Assembly (NCBI RefSeq): GCF_007970185.1
Contig: NZ_CP042431.1
Coordinates: 2,976,001 to 3,040,000 of the forward strand
DNA from: Pseudobacter ginsenosidimutans
Lineage (GTDB): Bacteria; Bacteroidota; Bacteroidia; Chitinophagales; Chitinophagaceae
DNA: 64,000 nt
Reading direction: 5' to 3'
The translations under genes and the position numbers were made by a program. Positions 38,584 to 47,711 of the stretch are shown in pieces. Under the pieces are notes generated by a model. That model was not told the DNA's origin, searched no databases, and worked only from the letters and a program-made list of their open reading frames with translations. Position 1 is the first letter of the stretch; each line of letters starts with the position of its first letter.

Positions 38584-39507
38584 ATGAGTAGCATTTTAAA
38601 GATCGAAAATCTTTCTCACCGGTATAGTGCAGCCTGGGCTGTTCGGGATATCAATCTCGAAATAGCGCAAACCGGCGTCATTGGCCTGTTGGGATCGAAT
38701 GGTGCAGGCAAGTCCACTACCATGAATATCATTTGCGGTGTGTTGAATCAAACTGAAGGAAAGGTTTTTATCGATGGAAAAGATACAAGGAAGGAACCCG
38801 AAGCTGCGAAAATGAATATCGGCTTCCTGCCACAGAGCCCGCCCCTGCACAGTGATTTCACAGTGAATGAATACCTCACTTATGCTGCAGGGCTTCGACT
38901 GATGGAAAAAAGCACAATCAAAAGCGCTGTGGAAGAGGCTATGGAGAGAACGGGGATTTCTCATTTCAGCTCCAGGCTCATCAGTAATCTTTCCGGTGGC
39001 TACAAACAGCGTGTGGGCATTGCACAGGCGATCATTCATAAACCACGGCTCGTGGTGATGGACGAGCCTACCAATGGCCTTGATCCAAACCAGATCATCG
39101 AAGCACGAAAACTGATCCGGGAGATCGCGCAGGAAAGAACTGTGCTCCTGTCTTCACATATCCTTTCTGAAATTCATCTGCTCTGCAGGGAAGTGATCAT
39201 GATAGAAGCCGGAAGGATCGTATTCTCTGATACAATGGATGCATTCAATAATTATATCCAACCCGGTACCATGCTGTTGAAAATGGAAAACCCTCCTCCA
39301 TTGTCTGAGCTTCTTTCCATCAAAGGTGTATCGAAGGCCGAATACCTTACCGATAAGCAGGCAAGGCTTTATTTCGATGGCGACCAGGATATAACAGAAA
39401 GGATCATCGAAACCGCCGTGAAGAGCGGATGGAGAGTGAGAGAAGCCAACCTGGACAAGAACCTGCTGGACGACATCTTTAAACAATTATCTACTCAATC
39501 CCTATAA
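38584..39507 (+). CDS. ABC transporter ATP-binding protein (module 2, GldA-like)
   Basis: A 307-residue ATPase. Walker A GSNGAGKST (residues 37-45), Q-loop FLPQ, signature LSGGY, Walker B LVVMDEPTNGLD and H-loop SSHIL are intact. It is a close paralogue of the module 1 protein at 20413-21342, starting with the same NLSHRY motif and sharing Walker A and signature surroundings. It lies 12 bases before its permease gene. Confidence 0.94.
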   Translation: MSSILKIENLSHRYSAAWAVRDINLEIAQTGVIGLLGSNGAGKSTTMNIICGVLNQTEGKVFIDGKDTRKEPEAAKMNIGFLPQSPPLHSDFTVNEYLTYAAGLRLMEKSTIKSAVEEAMERTGISHFSSRLISNLSGGYKQRVGIAQAIIHKPRLVVMDEPTNGLDPNQIIEARKLIREIAQERTVLLSSHILSEIHLLCREVIMIEAGRIVFSDTMDAFNNYIQPGTMLLKMENPPPLSELLSIKGVSKAEYLTDKQARLYFDGDQDITERIIETAVKSGWRVREANLDKNLLDDIFKQLSTQSL

Positions 39508-39519
39508 TTACTGACAGAC

Positions 39520-41838
39520 ATGAAAACAATCTTGCGGATATCAAGAGCAGAGCTGCGCAACCTTTTCTATTCTCCCGTTGCCTGGTTCCTTGCTGTGGTG
39601 TTTATGGTTCAATGTGCATTTTTTTATAATAGAATTGTGTATGCATGGGCCAGGATGCAGGAACTGGGAATGAAAACAGCCAAATTCAAAGGCTTTGATC
39701 TTTCCCTCACCAAGTCAATGTTCCTGAATCCGGACGGAATGTTCGTGAATGCCATGAGCAATCTTTATTTATTCATTCCTCTGCTTACGATGGGCCTGTT
39801 GAGCCGCGAGGTGAATAGTGGAAGTATTAAATTACTGTATTCATCTCCCATCAAAACAAGACAGATAGTATTCGGAAAATACCTGGCTATGATGGTGTTC
39901 AACCTGGTGCTGATAACTATCATTGGCTTCTTTATGGTGTCTGCCGGTTTCAATATCAAGTCTGTGGATTATGGCCTGTTGATTGCTGCTTCTATCGGGT
40001 TCTACCTGCTGGTATGTGCGTATGCGGCTATTGGTCTGTTCATGTCGAGCCTCACTAATTACCAGATCGTTTCTGCAATAGGAACATTTATTATTGTGCT
40101 GGTGCTGAGCCGTATTGGCGGGCTTTGGCAGAAATTCGATTTTGTAAGGGACCTCACTTATTTCCTTTCGATATCCGGAAGGGCAGAGAAAATGTTGTAT
40201 GGCCTGATCACTACCAAAGACCTGTTCTATTTTTTTGCAGTGATCTGCATGTTCCTGGGATTCACACTGCTTAAATTAAGGTCTGTGAGGGAAGTGAAAC
40301 CCTGGTATATAAAAGCAGCCAGATACTCCGGTATTACTGTAGTGGTGCTGCTTTTGGGATATATTACTTCGCGTCCTGCATTGATCGGCTACTGGGATAC
40401 AACAGATTCCCAGGCAAATACCATCCATCCCAGGGTACAGAAAATAGTGAAAGGACTTGGTAAGGAACCGCTGGAAGTAACGTTGTACACAAACCTGATG
40501 GGGAAAAATGGATCCCTGGGTCTGCCTGAGAACAGGAATAATTACCTGTCGGAGTTATGGGAATACTATGTAAGGTTCAAGCCTGATATTGAATTCAAAT
40601 ATGAATATTACTACGATGCCAAACCTGATCATTACCTGTTCAGGGCATTTCCCGGAAAGAATATTCATGAAATAGCAAAGGAGCTTGCGAAGTCGATGGA
40701 CCTGAACCTGTCACACTTCAGAACGCCGGAGCAGATGAAACAGATCATCGATCTGGAAGATGAGGATTATGGCCTGGTGATGCAGCTGAAATACAAGGGA
40801 AGGACTACTTTCCTGCGAACCTTTACAGATAATCCCTGGCCGGGTGAAGAGCATGTGGCCGCTGCAATGGCGAGACTGCAATTCCCTAAAATGCCAACCA
40901 TACTATTCACAACAGGCAACCTGGAGCGTGATCCGAACATTATGGGTGAGCGTGGATACTCCATCAGCACCACAGCGAAACCGCAGCGGGTTTCTCTGAT
41001 CAATAATGGGATCGATATCGATACCATCAACCTGGAATACAAGGACATTCCTTATGACTCAATGAATATCGCGGCGCTGGTACTGGCTGATCCAAAAACC
41101 GAATTGAGTGAAACTGTAAAAAAGAAAATACAGGATTATATCGGTAAGGGAGGGAATTTCATGGTCCTTGGTGAGCCGCGCAAGGAAGATATCGTGAACC
41201 CTGTATTGAAGCCATTGGGTGTTCAGTTTGAAAAAGGAGTGATGGTGCAGCTTTCCAAACACAATGCGCCGGATATGATCATTCCTTTTCTTACCAATAC
41301 AGCAACAGATCTGGCAGAAGAAGTCATGTTGCTGAAGCTGAAGAGTAAACAGTTCGATAGCCTTTTCATCAGATCCGAGACTGTCCTTCCCGTTACCACC
41401 CTGGATAGTTCAGCCTTCACCGTTAAACCAATAACGATAGCAATGCCTGATGTATGGTTGAAAAAAGGTGTTTTGGTAAGGGATTCTGTTCCGCCGGTTT
41501 ATACAGCTACTGAGGGAGATTTCAAAAATGACGCTTTTCATACAACGGTTGGGCTTACACGAAAGATCAATAACAAAGAACAAAGGATAATCGTGGCCGG
41601 TGATGCTGATTTTATCAGTAACAAATTCCTGGGAGGCGATTATTTCGGCAGGGCGCTCTATAGTTGGTTGGATAATAACGAATACCCCGTTTACTCGCCA
41701 AGACCCATTTACAAGGATAACCTTTTCCTGATCACCCCGGAAACAGCTGACCTGCTGATTACCATCAATACGTGGATCATCCCTGCTATCCTGGCTATCA
41801 TAGGAACTGTTATCATCATCCGAAGAAAAAGAAAATAA
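39520..41838 (+). CDS. GldF-GldG-like fused ABC permease / auxiliary protein (module 2)
   Basis: A 772-residue paralogue of the module 1 permease. The membrane half has MGLLSREVNSGSIKLLYSSP and ends before TSRPALIGYWD. The extracytoplasmic GldG-like half has AALVLADPKTEL and IIVAGDADFISN, and the chain ends with a membrane helix and RRKRK. The FLAGHGER motif of module 1 is changed to LFTTGNLERD. A single base separates its stop from the next gene's ATG. Confidence 0.9.
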   Translation: MKTILRISRAELRNLFYSPVAWFLAVVFMVQCAFFYNRIVYAWARMQELGMKTAKFKGFDLSLTKSMFLNPDGMFVNAMSNLYLFIPLLTMGLLSREVNSGSIKLLYSSPIKTRQIVFGKYLAMMVFNLVLITIIGFFMVSAGFNIKSVDYGLLIAASIGFYLLVCAYAAIGLFMSSLTNYQIVSAIGTFIIVLVLSRIGGLWQKFDFVRDLTYFLSISGRAEKMLYGLITTKDLFYFFAVICMFLGFTLLKLRSVREVKPWYIKAARYSGITVVVLLLGYITSRPALIGYWDTTDSQANTIHPRVQKIVKGLGKEPLEVTLYTNLMGKNGSLGLPENRNNYLSELWEYYVRFKPDIEFKYEYYYDAKPDHYLFRAFPGKNIHEIAKELAKSMDLNLSHFRTPEQMKQIIDLEDEDYGLVMQLKYKGRTTFLRTFTDNPWPGEEHVAAAMARLQFPKMPTILFTTGNLERDPNIMGERGYSISTTAKPQRVSLINNGIDIDTINLEYKDIPYDSMNIAALVLADPKTELSETVKKKIQDYIGKGGNFMVLGEPRKEDIVNPVLKPLGVQFEKGVMVQLSKHNAPDMIIPFLTNTATDLAEEVMLLKLKSKQFDSLFIRSETVLPVTTLDSSAFTVKPITIAMPDVWLKKGVLVRDSVPPVYTATEGDFKNDAFHTTVGLTRKINNKEQRIIVAGDADFISNKFLGGDYFGRALYSWLDNNEYPVYSPRPIYKDNLFLITPETADLLITINTWIIPAILAIIGTVIIIRRKRK

Positions 41839-41839
41839 G

Positions 41840-43177
41840 ATGCGCCTTCAAACAGACGAACAAACCATCGAAGATCTCAGGATCTTCAGCAAGAAAGATA
41901 GTCCGGGCATTTATGATATTTACAATCAAACCCATACCCGTGGCGGAGAGGCAGCATTGCAGGAAATGTTCCGTCATCCGTTGGGAAGCAGGGAGCTCAT
42001 CAATAAACGCAGTTCAGTGATTGAGCAGTTTGCCGGATCGGGCGCCCGCTTTCCCTACAGCGCTTCCTTATTCGATATGGCGGAGAAATACCTGGCACAT
42101 GCAGGTGAACAGGAAACGCGATCTCCGAATGGAGCAGCATTCGGAGAAAAGGAAATTCATAACGGCGTAGGAGCAGTGATTGAGCTGATCAGGGGCACCC
42201 ATTCTTTTCTCTTTTCAAAAGAGCTGGGGACAGTGAAGGATTATTCAGATGAGAAGGGAGAAATATTGATGCTGCTGACTGATCCTGCTTTTGAACCGGC
42301 ACTGAAGGATCATTCCAAAGGGAAGTTGTCTTACGCGACTGTAACCGCTTTCGATACTTTGTTCAGGGTGCGGGAGTATGCGAAGATCAAAAAACTGCTG
42401 GGTTATATTTTCCGTCTCGATGTATACCTCTCAGTTGCGGAGGTGGCCAATAAAAGAAATTTCGTTTTCCCGAAAGCACATGAAAAAGGGAATTATGAAC
42501 TGGAGATAACCGGCCTCTATCACCCTGAATTGAAAAACCCGGTAAGCAATGATATCAGTTTGAATGCAGTTTCTCCTGTGTTGTTTTTGACCGGGGCGAA
42601 TATGGCGGGGAAATCCACATTCCTCAGATCACTGAGTACGGCTGTGTATATCGCGCATATGGGATTCCCCGTGGCGGCAAGGTCGATGCAATTCCCGGTA
42701 ATGGATGGGATTTACACCACAATCAATCTTCCGGATAACCTGGGCATTGGCGCGAGCCATTTTTACGCGGAGGTTTTGCGTGTAAAGAAGATGGCGGAGG
42801 AGCTGCATTCCGGAAAGTGTTTGTTCATCATATTCGATGAGCTGTTCCGGGGCACCAATGTGAAAGATGCACATGAGGCTACAGTGACCGTTACCAACGG
42901 TTTTTCGCAAAAAAGAAACAGTTTGTTCGTGATCTCTTCTCATATTGTAGAGGCCGGTGAGCAACTGATGCAGAATCCGAAGATCGGGGTCCGGTACCTG
43001 CCAACACGCATGAACGGCCATACACCCGAATACACCTACAAACTGGAAAATGGAATAACAGAAGACAGGCATGGCATGATCATCATCAACAATGAGGGAA
43101 TCCTGGAAATATTGAAAAATGGAATGAAAAAGAAAGCGAAGCACGTTCTTTCAAACACTAAACATTCACTGGCATGA
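41840..43177 (+). CDS. MutS-like ATPase, A-type (module 2)
   Basis: A 445-residue MutS-core ATPase with A-type markers: Walker A GANMAGKST from residue 252, IIFDELFRGTN, GASHFYAEV, DRHGM and NEGILEIL. The core signature TRGGEAALQEMFRHPL is present; the mismatch-recognition and connector domains are absent. The C-terminal tail is lysine-rich. It overlaps the next gene by 4 bases (ATGA), as in module 1. Confidence 0.9.
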   Translation: MRLQTDEQTIEDLRIFSKKDSPGIYDIYNQTHTRGGEAALQEMFRHPLGSRELINKRSSVIEQFAGSGARFPYSASLFDMAEKYLAHAGEQETRSPNGAAFGEKEIHNGVGAVIELIRGTHSFLFSKELGTVKDYSDEKGEILMLLTDPAFEPALKDHSKGKLSYATVTAFDTLFRVREYAKIKKLLGYIFRLDVYLSVAEVANKRNFVFPKAHEKGNYELEITGLYHPELKNPVSNDISLNAVSPVLFLTGANMAGKSTFLRSLSTAVYIAHMGFPVAARSMQFPVMDGIYTTINLPDNLGIGASHFYAEVLRVKKMAEELHSGKCLFIIFDELFRGTNVKDAHEATVTVTNGFSQKRNSLFVISSHIVEAGEQLMQNPKIGVRYLPTRMNGHTPEYTYKLENGITEDRHGMIIINNEGILEILKNGMKKKAKHVLSNTKHSLA

Positions 43178-44487
43178 GTTTCAAGATAGACAAGCAAACC
43201 CTGGAAGAGCTGAACCTGTTGGGTAAATTCAGGCAGGGATCCGTATACCATTTGTTCAATAAGGTGAAAACGAGAGGTGGAGAGAAGCTGCTGGATGATA
43301 TGTTCCATCATCCCCTGCTGGATGAAAATGCCATTAATAACAGAACAGCCGTGTTCCGGTTCTTCCAGGATCAGCAATTCAGTTTCCCATTTGATGTGAT
43401 GCAGATAAACCTGATGCGGGAATATCTGGACGCTGGCGGGAAAAAAAATGAGGCGATGGTGCTGATCGATATCATGTTTAAAAAGTTATTGTCCGGTCTC
43501 ACCAGGGATGAGCGATTCAGGAAGATCGTACAGGGATTGCAGGCCACCATCGTTACCCTGAAAAAATGTGCAGCAATTGCAGAAACGATGCAAACAAAGA
43601 ATGGTGTATTTGAAAACAGGGTGCAGGCGGTAAGAGCTGTGTTGCGCGGGAAGCAGTTGGATAGCCTCCTCAATACTGATATTTACCAAAACCTTCCACT
43701 GCAAAAGATCGCCCACTTTGATTACCTGCTCAAGAATGAGCTGGCGAAGGCCATGCAGGAGATCATGGAATTCATATATGAGCTGGATGTGAATATTGCC
43801 GTGGGTAGTGTTGCAGCCGCACGTGGGTTCACCTATGCGAGGGCGCTGCCTGCTGCGCGGGATGTCCTTTCTGCAAGCGATCTCAGGCATCCCTGTTTGG
43901 AATCTGCTATCGGGAACGATATCCTGATGAGTGAAACAAAGAATGTGATCTTTTTGACAGGGGCGAATATGGCGGGCAAATCAACCCTGATGAAAAGCAT
44001 CGGTATCCTCATGTACCTGGCGCATATGGGTTTCCCGCTTGCGGCAAAGGATACTGAGTTTTCTGTAAGGGAAGGAATGTATACGAGTATCAATGTGGCG
44101 GATAATATCGGACTGGGCTATAGTCATTTTTATGCAGAAGTGGTAAGAGTGAAGCAGGCTGCTGAAGCGGCGGCATCCGGAAGCAGGTTGCTGTTGATGT
44201 TTGATGAATTGTTCAAGGGAACGAATGTAAAAGATGCATACGATGGAACGCTTTCTGTTACCCAGGCATTTTCCGGCTATACCGATTGTTTGTTTGTGGT
44301 GTCTACCCATATTATTGAAGTGGGTGAAGCCCTCCGGGAAAATGATAATATCCGGTTTGCCTTTATGCCAACAGTAATGGAAGGTGCACGGCCGAGATAT
44401 ACGTACAGGTTACAGGAGGGGATAACAGAAGACAGGCAGGGAATGATGATCATCAGGAATGAAGGGATCCTGGAATTATTGAAATAG
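43174..44487 (+). CDS. MutS-like ATPase, B-type (module 2)
   Basis: A 437-residue B-type paralogue: TRGGEKLLDDMFHHPL, Walker A GANMAGKST from residue 263, LMFDELFKGTN, GYSHFYAEV, STHIIEVG and DRQGM. Intact ATPase motifs suggest activity. It closes module 2, with a strong terminator 46 bases after the stop. Translationally coupled to the A-type gene. Function unknown. Confidence 0.9.
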   Translation: MSFKIDKQTLEELNLLGKFRQGSVYHLFNKVKTRGGEKLLDDMFHHPLLDENAINNRTAVFRFFQDQQFSFPFDVMQINLMREYLDAGGKKNEAMVLIDIMFKKLLSGLTRDERFRKIVQGLQATIVTLKKCAAIAETMQTKNGVFENRVQAVRAVLRGKQLDSLLNTDIYQNLPLQKIAHFDYLLKNELAKAMQEIMEFIYELDVNIAVGSVAAARGFTYARALPAARDVLSASDLRHPCLESAIGNDILMSETKNVIFLTGANMAGKSTLMKSIGILMYLAHMGFPLAAKDTEFSVREGMYTSINVADNIGLGYSHFYAEVVRVKQAAEAAASGSRLLLMFDELFKGTNVKDAYDGTLSVTQAFSGYTDCLFVVSTHIIEVGEALRENDNIRFAFMPTVMEGARPRYTYRLQEGITEDRQGMMIIRNEGILELLK

Positions 44488-44532
44488 TATAATAGAATTA
44501 TTTCTGATTGGTACAATTACTCTAAGCAATGG

Positions 44533-44568
44533 ACTGCCCGGTTATTCCGGGCAGTTCTTTTTTTCTTC
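44533..44568 (+). terminator. Strong terminator ending module 2
   Basis: A perfect 9-bp GC-rich stem, ACTGCCCGG (44533-44541) and CCGGGCAGT (44547-44555), 5-base loop, followed by TCTTTTTTTCTT. Confidence 0.93.
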
Positions 44569-44640
44569 CCTCCCGGATTTTCTGTAATTTTTCCCTCCGA
44601 TTCGCTACAAACTATTCACAACTCAACTAAATCAACACAT

Positions 44641-45642
44641 ATGGGCCTGTTTGACTTCATCAAGAACGAATTTATTGAGGTAATCGAATGGGTAGACGAT
44701 ACCCCGGATACCGTCATCTATAAATTCCCCGACAAAGGCAATAAGATCAATAACGGGGCCCAGCTCACCGTGCGCGAGTCACAGGTGGTGGTGCTGATGA
44801 ATGAAGGGGAATTTGGCGATGTATACATTCCCGGAAGGCATGAGCTTACCACCAAGAACATGCCCATCATCACTACGCTGAAATCCTGGAAGTATTTATT
44901 CGATTCACCTTTCAAGGTTGATATATACTATGTAAATACCAAGCAATTCACCAACCTGAAATGGGGCACTTCCAACCCCGTGATCGTCAGGGATAAGGAA
45001 TTCGGACAGGTGCGCCTGCGTTCATTCGGATCCTATGCCGTGCGGGTGATCGATCCCAAAAAGTTCATCAAAGAATTTGCAGGCACCAATCCCTGGGTGC
45101 GTATCGATATAGTAAATGAACAGCTGAGGAATATCATCGTCAGCAAACTTTCCGAGGGTTTGGCTGAAGCCAATATTTCGATCCTGGACCTGGCAGCCAA
45201 TTTCACAGAAATAGGAGAGAAGCTGAAACCCGTGTTCCAAAAGGAATTCGACGTATGGGGTATTGAACTTGGACAATTCTACATCGAGAATGTTTCGCTA
45301 CCCGAAGAAGTGGAAAAGATGCTGGACAAAACCACACAGCTCAACATGCTCAACAATAAGTTGAACCAGTTCAACCAAATGCAGGGTGGTATTGCTATCG
45401 AGAACCTGGCCAATAACCCCGGCGCTGCAGGAACGGCAGGTATCGGTGCAGGTGTGGTGCTCACCAATCTGCTGCAACAGGCACAGCAACCCAATGCAGG
45501 AGGCAACACAGCAGGCAATGAAGCCCAGGATAAACAGAAACTTCTCGATCTCCTGAAACAACTCGGGGAACTGAAAACCCAGGGCATCATTACAGAAGAA
45601 GAGTTCAATCAAAAGAAAGCCGAGATATTAGGTAAGCTCTAA
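44641..45642 (+). CDS. SPFH-domain protein (YdjI/virion-core-protein-like)
   Basis: A 333-residue cytoplasmic or membrane-associated scaffold protein. The SPFH/band-7 domain spans about residues 25-240 (NNGAQLTVRESQVVVLMNEGE; FGQVRLRSFGSYAVRVIDPKKFI). A coiled segment and a glycine/alanine-rich linker follow, then a C-terminal SHOCT-like motif (LLDLLKQLGELKTQGIITEEEF). It resembles B. subtilis YdjI, which with the zinc-ribbon membrane protein YdjG recruits PspA in an envelope-stress system (established for Bacillus). The next gene here encodes a zinc-ribbon membrane protein 5 bases downstream, but no PspA or YdjH homologue is nearby. Confidence 0.88.
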   Translation: MGLFDFIKNEFIEVIEWVDDTPDTVIYKFPDKGNKINNGAQLTVRESQVVVLMNEGEFGDVYIPGRHELTTKNMPIITTLKSWKYLFDSPFKVDIYYVNTKQFTNLKWGTSNPVIVRDKEFGQVRLRSFGSYAVRVIDPKKFIKEFAGTNPWVRIDIVNEQLRNIIVSKLSEGLAEANISILDLAANFTEIGEKLKPVFQKEFDVWGIELGQFYIENVSLPEEVEKMLDKTTQLNMLNNKLNQFNQMQGGIAIENLANNPGAAGTAGIGAGVVLTNLLQQAQQPNAGGNTAGNEAQDKQKLLDLLKQLGELKTQGIITEEEFNQKKAEILGKL

Positions 45643-45647
45643 CCAAC

Positions 45648-46742
45648 ATGGAACTGACATCTACCGCACCCCTGCTATTATTTCCTTGTCCTGGTTGTAA
45701 TTCGCAGTTGTACTTCAATCCTCAGAACCAGCAACTGGTATGCGAACATTGCGGTACAAAAGTGGACATTGAAAAGTCCACCAACCTGATCAAAGAAAAC
45801 AGTCTGAAGGAACAACTGAATGGTGGTTCAGATGCTGCTGCCATCACCATTGAGCAGCAGGTGTACAAATGCAACCGTTGCGGATCGCAATCGGTATTCA
45901 CCACCGAAACGCCGGTTTTCGTGTGCAGCTTCTGCAATTATGAGGCTGTGAACCCGGTAGCATATAAGACACGGATCATCCAGCCTTCGGGGATGATACC
46001 ATTCATCGTAGATCAGCAGCAATCCATTTCGATCTTCAAAACTTGGCTGGGCAAGGGATGGTTCGCTCCTGGCGACCTTAAAGAATTTGCCAGGCAGGAC
46101 GCGCTGCACGGTATCTATCTTCCCTTCTGGACCTACGATGCACAAACGCATAGCCAGTGGAGCGGCTATGGAGGACGCTATTACTACGTTACGGAATACT
46201 ATACAGACGGAAATGGGAAGCGCCAGTCCAGGCAGGTGCGGCATACGCAGTGGATCTACCGCGAAGGAACATACGATCATTTCTTTGATGATATCCTGAT
46301 TGGCGGCGCCAATGAATTATCTCAGGATGAATATGAAAGTATATTTCCCTACAACCTGCAGGAGCTGGTGAATTTCGATCCTCGTTATATGTCTGGCTGG
46401 AAAGCAGATGTGTATGATATTACTGTGCATGACGGTTATGATAAAGCCGAGGCTATCATGACTGAATGGATCCATGAAGCTTGTGCAGATCAATGCCGGA
46501 TCGATACCTACAAAGGATTGCAGGTAAATACCGAATATGCTGATCAAACCTACAAACATATTCTCCTTCCACTCTGGATCTGCTCTTACATGTACAAAAA
46601 GAAAACCTATCACTTCCTGGTGAACGGTCAAACAGGAAAGATCCACGGAAAGAAACCTGTTTCAGCACTAAAAGTGACGTTGGTTGTGATTTTGGTGTTG
46701 CTGCTTATTGTGGCGATCGTAATGCTGTTCCAGAATAGCTGA
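45648..46742 (+). CDS. Double zinc-ribbon protein with C-terminal membrane helix (YdjG-like)
   Basis: A 364-residue protein. Two treble zinc ribbons are visible: CPGC...CEHC (residues 14-36) and CNRC...CSFC (about 75-98). A middle domain follows (WTYDAQTHSQWSGYGGRYYY), and one C-terminal membrane segment (VTLVVILVLLLIVAIVMLF). It is translated with the SPFH gene. Probable membrane anchor of the SPFH protein, by analogy with YdjG. It converges on the AraC gene with 17 bases between stops. Confidence 0.85.
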   Translation: MELTSTAPLLLFPCPGCNSQLYFNPQNQQLVCEHCGTKVDIEKSTNLIKENSLKEQLNGGSDAAAITIEQQVYKCNRCGSQSVFTTETPVFVCSFCNYEAVNPVAYKTRIIQPSGMIPFIVDQQQSISIFKTWLGKGWFAPGDLKEFARQDALHGIYLPFWTYDAQTHSQWSGYGGRYYYVTEYYTDGNGKRQSRQVRHTQWIYREGTYDHFFDDILIGGANELSQDEYESIFPYNLQELVNFDPRYMSGWKADVYDITVHDGYDKAEAIMTEWIHEACADQCRIDTYKGLQVNTEYADQTYKHILLPLWICSYMYKKKTYHFLVNGQTGKIHGKKPVSALKVTLVVILVLLLIVAIVMLFQNS

Positions 46743-46759
46743 TCAACCTGTTAATCAAA

Positions 46760-47677
46760 TCAAAGAATCACTCCTGGCTCTGCCCTGAACAATCTGGGGC
46801 TTTTTCCTGTATGTTTTTTGAAAAAAAGATTGAAATACTGGGGATAACTGAAGCCGAGACTGTTCCCGATCTCAGTAATATTCCAGTCGCTGTTCTGGAG
46901 GAGGTCAATGGCTTCGCTCACTAATTTGTCTGCAATCAGTTCCGAAGTGGATTTGCCTGTTGCTTCCTTCAGGCAATGGTTAAGGTGATTCACATGGGTA
47001 TGCAGTTTCAGCGCAAAGTCGTTCGGCGTTTTGAGCCGGATACTGTTCTTGGGAGAATCGATGGGGAACTGGTTATTGAGCAGGTCTATGAATTCATTCA
47101 CCAGTCTTTCGCTTTTGAGAGGCTTTTGGAGCGGCGACCTGGCCGCCTGAATTTTGAGTGTATTGTAAATGATGAGTTTCAGGATACTCCGGATGATCTC
47201 GTGCCTGTATGCAGAATGTTCCGCAAACTCGCTCTCCATCAGCCTGAACAGGTTTTTGAATTGTTCGTATTGTTCAGGTTCGAGGAAGAGGAATGAATAG
47301 ATGCTGTCGCGAAACCTTTGCTTGAGTTTACGCAATTCCTTTTTTAGTTCTGCATTCAGGTAGCCGTCGTTGAAAAGACAAACATATCCTTCCTGTTTAC
47401 CGGAGAGGTTCTTCCAGCCGAATTCGATTTCCGGATCATTGAAGAAGATGGCCGGCCGGTCGATGGGCACTTCTCCTTTATCTGTTACCAGTACGGCATT
47501 GCCGCCTGCGATGGAGATCTTATAGTAGTCCCTTCTGCTGAAAGGGATGGTGGCCATGCAGTTCTTGCGCTGCAATACGTTGAAATGACTGGCTCTTCCC
47601 TGCGATGCCAGCAGGTCTTCCGGGATTTCCCGGTTGGTGCTGGTATAATACTGTATGATCGATTCTCTCTCTACCAT
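46760..47677 (-). CDS. AraC-family transcriptional regulator
   Basis: A 305-residue DNA-binding regulator. The N-terminal cupin-like ligand domain (about 1-130) includes DRPAIFFNDPEIEFGW. The C-terminal HTH_18 double helix-turn-helix (about 195-300) has FALKLHTHVNHLNHCLKEATGKSTSELI and WNITEIGNSLGFSYPQYFNLFFKKHTGKSP. The targets are unknown; it is followed and preceded by unrelated genes on the same strand, so local control is not obvious. Confidence 0.92.
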   Translation of the reverse strand: MVERESIIQYYTSTNREIPEDLLASQGRASHFNVLQRKNCMATIPFSRRDYYKISIAGGNAVLVTDKGEVPIDRPAIFFNDPEIEFGWKNLSGKQEGYVCLFNDGYLNAELKKELRKLKQRFRDSIYSFLFLEPEQYEQFKNLFRLMESEFAEHSAYRHEIIRSILKLIIYNTLKIQAARSPLQKPLKSERLVNEFIDLLNNQFPIDSPKNSIRLKTPNDFALKLHTHVNHLNHCLKEATGKSTSELIADKLVSEAIDLLQNSDWNITEIGNSLGFSYPQYFNLFFKKHTGKSPRLFRAEPGVIL

Positions 47678-47711
47678 ACACCAAATTTAATAAATTCAAA
47701 GAAAATGGAAA

